Source: DATGKR01 sp035294565
Lineage (GTDB): Bacteria > Actinomycetota > Acidimicrobiia > Acidimicrobiales > Palsa-688
Length of the DNA: 10,331 nucleotides
Direction: 5' to 3'
NCBI GenBank assembly: GCA_035294565.1
Contig: DATGKR010000163.1
Coordinates: forward strand, 1 to 10,331
Every line of letters starts with the position of its first letter. The first letter of the stretch is position 1. A program made the position numbers and the translations under genes. Below, one piece after another: positions 1 to 8,417 of this stretch. The notes beneath the pieces were generated by a model that saw only the letters and a list, made by a program, of their open reading frames with translations, did no database searches and had not been told where the DNA came from.

Positions 1-755
1 AGCACCCAGTTGATGGCCTCGGCCACGCCGGGGAGCTTTTGCACGTCGAGGGAGCGCAGCCGCTGCACGGCGGCGGCGACCTGCGCCGCCAGGGTCTGCG
101 AAGCCGCCGGCACCCTGGCGCGGATGATGGCCGTTGTCCGCTGCACGTCGGGGTAGTCGATCCAGTGGTACAGGCATCGGCGCTTGAGCGCGTCGTGCAG
201 GTCACGGGTGCGGTTCGACGTCAGGACCGCGATCGGCGGATGGGAGGAGCGGACGGTGCCGAGCTCCGGGATGGTCACGGTCGCTTCGCCCAGCAACTCG
301 AACAGGAACGCCTCGAACTCGTCGTCGGCGCGGTCGATCTCGTCGATCAACAGGACCGCCGGGCGGGGTCCTCGATGCTCGACGGCCCGCAGCAGGGGCC
401 TGGCGATCAGGTATTCGGGGCCGAACAGGTCGTCTTCGCTGAGGGTGCGGCCACCCGCCTCCGACACCTTTATCGCCAGAAGCTGACGGGGGAAGTTCCA
501 CTCGTAGAGAGCCTCCGCGGCGTCGATCCCCTCGTAGCACTGGAGCCGGATGAGAGGGGTTTCGAGCACATCGGCCAGCGCTTTGGCCGCCTCGGTCTTC
601 CCGACCCCCGCCTCGCCCTCGAGCAGCAAGGGCTGTGGCAGGCGCGCCGCGCAGAACAGGGCGGTGGCGATTCCCTCGTCGGCGAGGTACCCGACGCTCT
701 CGAGGGCGGACCGCATCCCCTCCGGTGAGGGGACGAGATCGGCGACGGTCGTCAA
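1..755 (-). CDS. coxD: CoxD: MoxR-family AAA+ ATPase for CO dehydrogenase maturation (C-terminus cut by window edge)
   Basis: 251 complete codons are visible and the C-terminus lies beyond base 1. CoxD-type proteins are about 295 residues, so roughly 45 are missing. Walker A is GEAGVGKT (residues 47-54), Walker B is VLLIDEID (134-141) and a sensor-1 TSN lies at 179-181. The stretch LIRLQCYEG after Walker A and YEWNFPRQLL are typical of the CoxD branch of MoxR ATPases. In Oligotropha, CoxD is a membrane-associated ATPase needed to build the Cu-S-Mo centre of CoxL, and that role is inferred here from similarity and from its place directly after coxMSL and the XdhC-type gene. The start is taken as a TTG whose bases form TTGA with the upstream gene's stop (4-base overlap, suggesting coupled translation). 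An ATG at 716 (residue 14) is an alternative and has GGAGG very close in front. Family assignment is secure and the start is not. Confidence 0.9.
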   Translation of the reverse strand, partial: MTTVADLVPSPEGMRSALESVGYLADEGIATALFCAARLPQPLLLEGEAGVGKTEAAKALADVLETPLIRLQCYEGIDAAEALYEWNFPRQLLAIKVSEAGGRTLSEDDLFGPEYLIARPLLRAVEHRGPRPAVLLIDEIDRADDEFEAFLFELLGEATVTIPELGTVRSSHPPIAVLTSNRTRDLHDALKRRCLYHWIDYPDVQRTTAIIRARVPAASQTLAAQVAAAVQRLRSLDVQKLPGVAEAINWV

Positions 756-1654
756 GGGCTGACTGGGTAGGCGCCCGGGTCGGCCAGGAAGGCCTTTTGA
801 CATCCCGGCCCGCAGAACCACACCGTCCGTCCGCCTGCGGCGGGGTCGGGATGGACGACGTGTAGCGCCTGGTCGGAGACCATCACAGACATTCCACACA
901 CGGGGTCGGTCTCGGTGCACACCCCGGCCACCAGCGGCCGTCCCGGGCGGGCGAGTCGCGGCTGTCCGGCCACGATCTCGGCGAGTATCGACAACGCGAC
1001 CTCCTCCGCGGTCGCCGCCCCGATGTCCAGGCCGGCAGGGTAGCGGACCCGGGCTTTCATCTCGTCGCTGACCGGCAGCGCCGACACGACCGCGGCGCCC
1101 CGCTTGCGGCTGGCGACCAGGCCCACGTAGGCGACGCCCGCCTCTAGCGCCGCCACGAGCGGCTGCTCCTCGTTCCTGCCGTGCGAGGCCACCACCAGGG
1201 CCGCGGCGGGGGGTTCCAGCTGGCCGTCCCATGGTTCCATGGCGTAGCCGAGGGCGCGTCCCAGGGCCAACAAGGCGGCCGCGGTCGGCGAGTCGCCGGC
1301 CACGCGGACCAGCGGCGGGGGAAGCCACGGCTCGAGGAAGATCTCGAGTGTCCCTCCCGACAGGCACGGGTTGTGCACCACCTTCTTGCCCGGCTGGTCG
1401 GCTTCGAGACGGGGGGTGATCCGGAGCAGTACCGCCTCTCCGGTGGGCAGGGTTTCCAGCGAACGTTGGCGGACAGTTTCCTCGGCGCATTCACCACCGA
1501 CGAAACCCTCGATCGTCCCGTCCCCGAGGACTATCGCCTCGTCCCCCGGCTTGGCCGAGGTGGGACGCTCGGCGCACACCACCCGGGCGTGGACGAAGGG
1601 GACTCTCGCTTCGCGCAGCTCAGCGGAGCGCTCGGAGAGGTCCTGGCGGATCAT
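752..1654 (-). CDS. XdhC/CoxF-type molybdoenzyme maturation protein with C-terminal YHS domain
   Basis: 300 residues in three parts. Residues about 10-65 are an XdhC_CoxI domain, with GFVGGEC (50-56) holding the conserved Cys56. A linker with NPCLSGGTLEIFLEPWLPP (95-113) resembles CoxF proteins. Residues about 115-230 are the Rossmann-like XdhC_C domain (VRVAGDSP at 116-123, VAYVGLVASRKR at 174-185, GLDIGAATAEEVALSILAEIVA-type end). Residues about 248-297 are a YHS domain: DPVCGM (250-255) and FCGPGC (280-285), giving three Cys that could bind metal. XdhC relatives help sulfurate or insert the Mo cofactor, and CoxF acts in completing the Cu-S-Mo site of CO dehydrogenase. The YHS part might handle copper, which is inference. 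The ATG at 1654 follows the coxL stop by 20 bases with a weak AGCAGG 8 bases ahead. The same frame stays open upstream to 1897 but that part lies inside coxL and has no family similarity. Confidence 0.9.
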   Translation of the reverse strand: MIRQDLSERSAELREARVPFVHARVVCAERPTSAKPGDEAIVLGDGTIEGFVGGECAEETVRQRSLETLPTGEAVLLRITPRLEADQPGKKVVHNPCLSGGTLEIFLEPWLPPPLVRVAGDSPTAAALLALGRALGYAMEPWDGQLEPPAAALVVASHGRNEEQPLVAALEAGVAYVGLVASRKRGAAVVSALPVSDEMKARVRYPAGLDIGAATAEEVALSILAEIVAGQPRLARPGRPLVAGVCTETDPVCGMSVMVSDQALHVVHPDPAAGGRTVWFCGPGCQKAFLADPGAYPVSP

Positions 1655-1674
1655 GCCCTGTGCCTGCTGGGTTC

Positions 1675-4091
<2,417 letters not shown>

Positions 4092-4095
<4 letters not shown>

Positions 4096-4580
4096 ACTGA
4101 GGCCTCCTGGGAAGAGACGGCCGCCCGGTGCTCAGCGGCCCAGCGGATGGCTCGGACGATGTTCTCGTAGCCGGTGCAGCGGCACAGGTTCCCCGAGATG
4201 GCCTCGCGGATGGTGGCCTCGTCGGGGTCGGGGTCGCGGTCTAGAAGCGCCCGGGCGGTCATCATCATTCCGGGTGTGCAGAACCCGCACTGCAGCCCGT
4301 GCTCCTCCATGAATCCCTGCTGGACCGGGTCCAGGTCGTCGCCGTGGGCCAGGTCCTCGACAGTACGAACCTCGTGGCCGTCCGCCATCGCGGCCAGGGT
4401 GGTACAGCTCTTCACCGGCAGGCCGTCGAGCCACACCGTGCACGCCCCGCAGTTGGACGTGTCACATCCCCAGTGGGTGCCGGTCAATCCCAGCGTGTTG
4501 CGGAGGTAGTGGACCAGCAGCAGCCGGGGCTCGACGTCGGCCCCGGTCTCGGTCCCGTTCACCCTTATGGACACGCGCAT
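4092..4580 (-). CDS. coxS: Aerobic carbon monoxide dehydrogenase, small [2Fe-2S] subunit
   Basis: 162 residues, the usual size for CoxS. It carries the two [2Fe-2S] clusters that pass electrons from the Mo/Cu centre of CoxL to FAD in CoxM. The N-terminal plant-ferredoxin-type domain has Cys39, Cys44, Cys47 and Cys59 (GCDTSNCGAC, then a later Cys). The C-terminal helical domain has Cys98, Cys101 (QCGFCTPG), Cys133 and Cys135 (NLCRCTGYENI). All eight ligands are present. The ATG at 4580 shares one base with the coxM stop (TGATG) and has GGGGAGG 7 bases upstream. Upstream in-frame Met codons lie inside coxM and add no family sequence. The stop overlaps coxL by four bases, so M, S and L are probably translated in a coupled way. 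Confidence 0.97.
4103..4108 (-). promoter_or_regulatory. Ribosome binding site of coxL
   Basis: AGGAGG on the minus strand lies inside the 3' end of coxS, 7 bases before the coxL ATG. It is the strongest Shine-Dalgarno site in the operon. It fixes the coxL start and suggests high independent initiation of the catalytic subunit in addition to coupling through the ATGA overlap. Confidence 0.85.
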
Positions 4581-5458
4581 CACGCCGCCTCCCCTCGGGC
4601 CCGGGAGACCGATCTGGACAGAGCCCGGGCCACCAGCACTCCGACCAGGTGACGTTTGTAGTCGACCGGTCCGCGCTGGTCGGCCGACGGGTTGCACAAC
4701 TCGGCGCAGGTCGAGGCGGCCGCTTCGATCGCGTCCTTCGACGGGGGGGCGCCCCGCAGCGCGTCCTCTGCTTCGGGGCAGGTGAAGTGCCGGGCGCCGA
4801 CGGCAGTGAGCCCGATCCCCACGTCCGAGATGGTGCCGTCGCCATCCATCTGGACAAAGGCGCCGGCCGCCGCGATCGACCAGTCCCCGGCGCGGCGCTC
4901 AACCTTCTCGTAGACGCTGCCCGTGCTCGTCCTGATGGGAACACGAACTTCAACGAGGATCTCAGCGTCGCCGACGGCGGTCTCGTAGGGGCCGACATGG
5001 AAGTCCCGGAGGTCGACGGTACGCGTCCCCTGCTGCGACCGGATGACGGCTGTCCCTCGCAGAGCGGCGAACACCGCCGACAGGTCCTCCGACGGATCCG
5101 CCTGGCAGAGCGACCCTCCGACCGTGCCCCGGTTGCGCACGATCGGGTCGGCGATCACCCGCTCCGCTTCGGCGAAGATCCGGTAGTGCTCTGCCAGCAC
5201 TGGAGAGGCGAGAACCTCGGCATGGCGGGTCATTGCGCCGATCGCTATCTCGGCACCCTCGACCCGGATGTAGTCGAGGTCGGAAAGCCCGTTGATGTCT
5301 ATGAGGGTCTCCGGGCGGGCCAGCCTGAGTTTCATCATGGGCAGGAGGCTGTGTCCGCCGGCGACCAGCCGGGCTTCGGGTCCGTGACGGCCCAAAAGCG
5401 CGATCGCCTCGTCGACGCTGCTTGCCCGCTCGTACTCGAACGGTGCCGGTACCTGCAT
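4580..5458 (-). CDS. coxM: Aerobic carbon monoxide dehydrogenase, medium FAD-binding subunit
   Basis: 292 residues from the chosen start, against 288 in Oligotropha CoxM. It belongs to the FAD-binding domain of molybdopterin dehydrogenases and takes electrons from CoxS to pass to the quinone pool. The FAD-binding loops are visible: AGGHSLLPMMK (33-43) and TVGGSLCQADP (112-122), the second replacing the more common TIGGN/AHADP form. The C-terminal CO-dehydrogenase flavoprotein domain runs from about 175 to the end. The ATG at 5458 (protein begins MQVPAPFEYERASS) fits the family N-terminus and has GGGGGG about 7 bases upstream. An ATG at 5506 with GAGAGG ahead would add 16 residues, and one at 5533 would add 25. 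It is the first gene of the operon and divergent from the LysR gene. Confidence 0.95.
   Translation of the reverse strand: MQVPAPFEYERASSVDEAIALLGRHGPEARLVAGGHSLLPMMKLRLARPETLIDINGLSDLDYIRVEGAEIAIGAMTRHAEVLASPVLAEHYRIFAEAERVIADPIVRNRGTVGGSLCQADPSEDLSAVFAALRGTAVIRSQQGTRTVDLRDFHVGPYETAVGDAEILVEVRVPIRTSTGSVYEKVERRAGDWSIAAAGAFVQMDGDGTISDVGIGLTAVGARHFTCPEAEDALRGAPPSKDAIEAAASTCAELCNPSADQRGPVDYKRHLVGVLVARALSRSVSRARGEAA
4588..4594 (-). promoter_or_regulatory. Ribosome binding site of coxS
   Basis: GGGGAGG on the minus strand lies within the last codons of coxM, 7 bases before the ATG at 4580. It decides in favour of this start over the in-frame Met codons further inside coxM. A GTG directly before the ATG is also possible and would add one residue. 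Confidence 0.8.
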
Positions 5459-5509
5459 AGGCGCACCCCCCGTGCATGAGGGCCGCGGTGGGGCTTCGCG
5501 GCTCATCAG

Positions 5510-5538
5510 ATCCTCTCCCGGTCCGGGCGCCACGTCAA
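5510..5538 (-). promoter_or_regulatory. Candidate promoter for the coxMSL operon
   Basis: On the minus strand TTGACG (5538-5533) matches five of six bases of a sigma-70-type -35 box. Seventeen bases on is GAGGAT (5515-5510), a poor -10 box that keeps only A at position 2, A at position 5 and T at position 6. A weak -10 would fit a promoter needing an activator, and the GATAAG dyad sits just upstream of the -35. If this is the promoter, transcription would begin near 5503, which rules out the longer coxM starts at 5506 and 5533. This is inference from two short motifs. Confidence 0.35.
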
Positions 5539-5544
5539 CGGGCC

Positions 5545-5575
5545 GATAAGCGATCCCTTATCCGGCGGTGATAAG
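5545..5575. promoter_or_regulatory. Candidate LysR-regulator operator: GATAAG inverted repeat plus third copy
   Basis: GATAAG (5545-5550), CTTATC (5557-5562) and GATAAG (5570-5575) are spaced 12 and 13 bases start to start. The first two make a perfect dyad with a 6-base spacer. The outer part reads ATAAG-N6-CTTAT, similar in layout to the AT-rich dyads bound by LysR proteins, though T and A are 12 rather than 11 bases apart. It lies between the divergent LysR gene and coxM, 6 bases upstream of the coxM -35-like box, and the third copy overlaps the proposed LysR start codon. Activation of coxM with self-repression of the LysR gene would fit, but is inferred. Confidence 0.5.
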
Positions 5576-6551
5576 ACCTCTGGAGGTGACCCTGACACAA
5601 CTGGAGGCCTTCGTGATGGTGGCCAGGCTCGGTTCGGTGACGGCGGCGGCCAAAGCCCTGGGGGTGAGCGAACCGGCCGTATCGGGCGCTCTCGCCGCCT
5701 TGCGCCAGCAGTTGGGCGACCCGCTGATCGCGAGGACACCGGCGGGGATGACCCTCAGCCCTGGGGGGCAACGCTTCGTGCCGATCGCTTCGCAGATCGT
5801 CGGTCTCGCCGCGGAAGGCCATTCGGCGATCCGCCAGGCTCAAGGGGCCCCGGCCCGAATCCGGGTCGCCGCATCGTCGACCGTTGCGGAGTTCGTGGCG
5901 CCACCTTTGATGGCGGCGTTCTCGGCGCGCTACCCGAACATCGAGACCTCGGTGGGTCTCTCCGAGTCGGCCGAGATGCCGGCGCTCCTGCACGACCGAC
6001 TGGCCGACGTGTGCTTCGGACCGCACCTGAAGGGGGAAGCGGCCGCGGGGCTCGTCTCGGAGCCGATGATGCGCTACGGCCTGATCGTCGTGGCGTCGCC
6101 GGAGCATCCGCTCGCCGGCGTGAGCGGAGTCCGCTGGCAGGCTCTCGCCGCGGAGGACTGGCTGGTCGACCCGTCCGGAATGGATCCCTCCAGCGAGATC
6201 GGCATGCTCATGACCCATCTGCACGTCCCTGCCGAGAGGGTGCAGGTGTTCCCCAACCAGGCGGCCGCCTGGTCCGCCGCGGAGCAGGGGCTCGGAGTTG
6301 CGCCGGCCATCGCCCACCTCGCCAGCCCACACATCGAACGCGCCGTGCTCTGCAGGCTCGACGTGGTGTCGACCCCCGTTCAGCTCCTGTGGTACGCGAG
6401 CGCCCTCCCCGCCGAGCGCCGGACGCCGGCGGTGGCCGCCCTCATGCGATTCCTCACGACCCCGGAGGCGATGCAGAGCATGCACCGAAGCGACGGGCGC
6501 GTACCCGCCAGCCGCTTCAGGCCGCCGGTGTACGTGACCCTTTGGAGCTGA
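5568..6551 (+). CDS. LysR-type transcriptional regulator, probable activator of the cox operon (CutR-like)
   Basis: 327 residues from the GTG at 5568. The N-terminal winged helix-turn-helix spans about 9-68 (TQLEAFVMVARLGSVTAAAK, then EPAVSGALAALRQQLGDPLIAR), and the LysR substrate-binding domain runs from about 97 to 305. Its effector is not evident. It is divergent from coxM with a 109-base gap. A LysR protein, CutR, controls the CO dehydrogenase genes cutBCA in Mycobacterium sp. JC1 from a similar position, so the same job is likely. The start is doubtful: GTG at 5568 has no clear Shine-Dalgarno site and overlaps a putative operator copy. GTG at 5586 would give a more usual N-terminus (MTLTQLEAF), and CTG at 5592 stands five bases after GGAGG. 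The gene is convergent with the NurA-domain gene, 46 bases apart. Confidence 0.92.
   Translation: MIRPLEVTLTQLEAFVMVARLGSVTAAAKALGVSEPAVSGALAALRQQLGDPLIARTPAGMTLSPGGQRFVPIASQIVGLAAEGHSAIRQAQGAPARIRVAASSTVAEFVAPPLMAAFSARYPNIETSVGLSESAEMPALLHDRLADVCFGPHLKGEAAAGLVSEPMMRYGLIVVASPEHPLAGVSGVRWQALAAEDWLVDPSGMDPSSEIGMLMTHLHVPAERVQVFPNQAAAWSAAEQGLGVAPAIAHLASPHIERAVLCRLDVVSTPVQLLWYASALPAERRTPAVAALMRFLTTPEAMQSMHRSDGRVPASRFRPPVYVTLWS
5582..5589 (+). promoter_or_regulatory. Shine-Dalgarno-like GGAGGTGA within the annotated LysR gene start
   Basis: GGAGGTGA is fully complementary to the usual 3' end of bacterial 16S rRNA. It lies 14 bases inside the longest LysR reading frame. It overlaps the GTG at 5586 and comes just before a CTG at 5592. 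It either marks a shorter true protein or is an accident of the coding sequence for Leu-Glu-Val-Thr. Confidence 0.3.
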
Positions 6552-6597
6552 CCGGCCCCGGCACCGGGCTAGCCGTGAGCGGGTGGACGGCGAGCTG

Positions 6598-7566
6598 TCA
6601 GTACCGCTCCATGAGCCGATGGCGGTCGGCGAAGGCCCGCTCGCGCAGATCAGCGGGCACGCCGGCGCGCTCGAGCAGCTCGTCGATCGCCGCCCACGTG
6701 TCCTGGCGGACCCACCCCGGGCAGGCGGCGAGGCGGTCGGCGGCGGACAGCGGGTAGGGGTAGCCGGGAAAGGCGGCGTCGTCGCACACGGCGCAAAGGT
6801 GTCCCAGCACCCGCTCTGGTTCGACCGAGGCGGGCAGGTCGACCCTGAACGCGAAGCGCGCGTCGGGGTCGAGGCGGGCCACGACCACCTGCGAGTAGGA
6901 GGAGCGCGCCACTGGGACCCACCACCGGGCGCGGGCACCGATCGTTTCCGCAGCCTGGCGCTCGAGGACCCCCAAGAGCGGGGCCCCGCCCCACGAGAGC
7001 GCCGTGTGCTTGGTGACCCCCGCCAACACGACCCCCGCCTCCTCCGCCTGGTCGAGCAGGTGGGCGAGCCAGTTGGGGTCGAGCCTCCAGTCCGGCTCCA
7101 GGTCGCCGTCGACCAGGACGACCGACGCGGGGGAGGCCTCCGCGACGCACGCCGCGGCGGCGGTCCACTCGCCCCACTCGCGGAGGAGGTTGACGTCGAG
7201 CGTGCATCCGTCCTGGACGGGGGCGTCGAGGACCGTTCGGGGCGCGACCGGGCCGAGCAGCCACGCGTTCAGCGGCGACTGCTCCTCCAAGGTGCAGGCG
7301 CCGCCGGACCAGCACACCCGCGCCGAGCGGGTGACGTAGACCTGGAAGCAGCGGGCGTCGGCCACCAGCGCCTGTCCCCCGTCGACCGCCCACACCTCCC
7401 CGTCGGGAGACGCCGGCTCGAGAGGGTGTATCGACAGGGACGGCTCGAACACGAGCGAGGACCCCTCCCCTTGGAGACCCTGCGGCGAGCCCGGCGAGCC
7501 GGAGAGGAGCCGCGCGAGGGCCGCCGCGACCGCTTCGAGTGACGAGGGGTGCGCCCGGGGCTCCAT
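6598..7566 (-). CDS. NurA-domain protein, likely DNA repair nuclease
   Basis: 322 residues from ATG 7566. The pattern fits the NurA nuclease domain: WAVDGGQ (59-65) with Asp62 in the place of the DGS metal-binding Asp, acidic Glu130/Glu133 in LLREWGEW, VVLVDGDLEPDW (149-160) with Asp153, a GVTKHT segment (183-188) where the family has a conserved Lys, and GYPYPLSAADRLA (268-280). NurA proteins are Mn-dependent 5'-3' exonucleases and endonucleases that resect DNA ends, usually with the HerA helicase. No HerA gene is present here. The gene is divergent from Ku with 17 bases between starts, which supports a repair role. The start is uncertain: GTG at 7452 (residue 39) has GGGGAGGGG 9 bases upstream and would leave the NurA core intact in a 284-residue protein, while ATG 7566 has no visible Shine-Dalgarno site. 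Family call is by motif pattern only. Confidence 0.78.
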   Translation of the reverse strand: MEPRAHPSSLEAVAAALARLLSGSPGSPQGLQGEGSSLVFEPSLSIHPLEPASPDGEVWAVDGGQALVADARCFQVYVTRSARVCWSGGACTLEEQSPLNAWLLGPVAPRTVLDAPVQDGCTLDVNLLREWGEWTAAAACVAEASPASVVLVDGDLEPDWRLDPNWLAHLLDQAEEAGVVLAGVTKHTALSWGGAPLLGVLERQAAETIGARARWWVPVARSSYSQVVVARLDPDARFAFRVDLPASVEPERVLGHLCAVCDDAAFPGYPYPLSAADRLAACPGWVRQDTWAAIDELLERAGVPADLRERAFADRHRLMERY

Positions 7567-7583
7567 GGGGGAAGAATGTAGGT

Positions 7584-8369
7584 ATGCCGAGGGCGATCTG
7601 GAGCGGATCGGTGAGCTTCGGCCTCGTCAACGTCCCTGTCAAGTTGACCACGGCCACGTCTCCCAAGGACGTCCGCTTCCACCAGCTGCACGACGCCGAC
7701 GGAGGGCGGATACAGCAGAAGCGGGTCTGCTCGATCGACGGGGAGGAGGTCGCCTACGAGCACATCGTCAAGGGCTACGACATCGGCGGCGGTCGCTACG
7801 TGCTCGTCGAACCGGAGGAGCTGGCGGCGATCGACGTGGACGCGACCCGCAACATCGACATAGAGGAGTTCGTCGACCTGTCGGAGATCGACCCCATCTT
7901 CTTCGAGAAGTCGTACTACCTGGTGCCCGACGGACGCGCCGAGAAGCCCTACGCCCTCCTGGCGGAGACGATGCAACGCTGCGGCAAGGTCGCCCTCGGC
8001 AGGTTCGTACTTCGCACTAAGCAGTACCTGGCGGCCCTGCGGGCGCGCGACGGCGTGCTGGTCCTCTCCACGATGCTCTTCGCCGACGAGGTCGTCGACC
8101 CCGCCGAGCTGGAGGTTCCGAGAGCCTCCGAGACCGCCCCGACCAAGCGGGAGCTGGACATGGCGGCGCAACTGGTCGAGTCGTTGTCCGCGCCGTTCGA
8201 CCCGGGCAAGTATCACGACGATTACCGGGAGAAGGTGCTGGCTTTGATCGAAGCCAAAGCAGAGGGCGAGGCCATCGCCCAGCCCGAGGCCGCTGCCGAG
8301 CCGGCCCCCGTCGTCGACCTCATGGCGGCGCTGGAGGAGAGCCTCGCCCGGGCCAGGCGCTCCGCTTGA
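7584..8369 (+). CDS. ku: Ku protein, bacterial non-homologous end joining
   Basis: 261 residues, within the usual 260-300 range of bacterial Ku. The homodimer threads onto DNA ends and recruits LigD. The N-terminus MPRAIWSGSVSFGLVNVPVKL-like opening is the family hallmark and sets the start at 7584, although the frame is open from 7539. The body shows VRFHQLHDADGGRIQQKRVC (about 31-50), EKSYYLVPDG (about 111-120), and a run through LGRFVLRTKQYLAALR typical of the Ku core. The C-terminus ends in VVDLMAALEESLARARRSA, a common tail, without the long Lys-rich extension seen in some Ku proteins. No strong Shine-Dalgarno site precedes the ATG. No ligase or polymerase domain gene is adjacent, so LigD must be elsewhere if the pathway is complete. 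It is convergent with the FGGY kinase (48 bases apart). Confidence 0.96.
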   Translation: MPRAIWSGSVSFGLVNVPVKLTTATSPKDVRFHQLHDADGGRIQQKRVCSIDGEEVAYEHIVKGYDIGGGRYVLVEPEELAAIDVDATRNIDIEEFVDLSEIDPIFFEKSYYLVPDGRAEKPYALLAETMQRCGKVALGRFVLRTKQYLAALRARDGVLVLSTMLFADEVVDPAELEVPRASETAPTKRELDMAAQLVESLSAPFDPGKYHDDYREKVLALIEAKAEGEAIAQPEAAAEPAPVVDLMAALEESLARARRSA

Positions 8370-8417
8370 GAAGCAGCCCGAGAAGCTCCTGGGGGCGGTG
8401 CTGAGGGTCCCGCCGCG

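Noticed and set aside
6552..6597. Possible terminator CCCGG-CA-CCGGG between the convergent LysR and NurA-like genes
   Set aside because: The loop would be only two bases, the stem five, and no T-run follows on either strand.
5535..6938. Minus-strand open frame (467 codons) across the LysR gene
   Set aside because: It runs antisense to LysR and through the nuclease gene in a different frame, with low-complexity composition and no family match.
7269..8216. Minus-strand open frame (315 codons) opposite Ku
   Set aside because: Antisense shadow of Ku that then enters the NurA-like gene out of frame.
8370..8417. Possible terminator GGCGG...CCGCC between Ku and the kinase
   Set aside because: The stem is five base pairs with an 11-base loop and no T-run, too weak to call.
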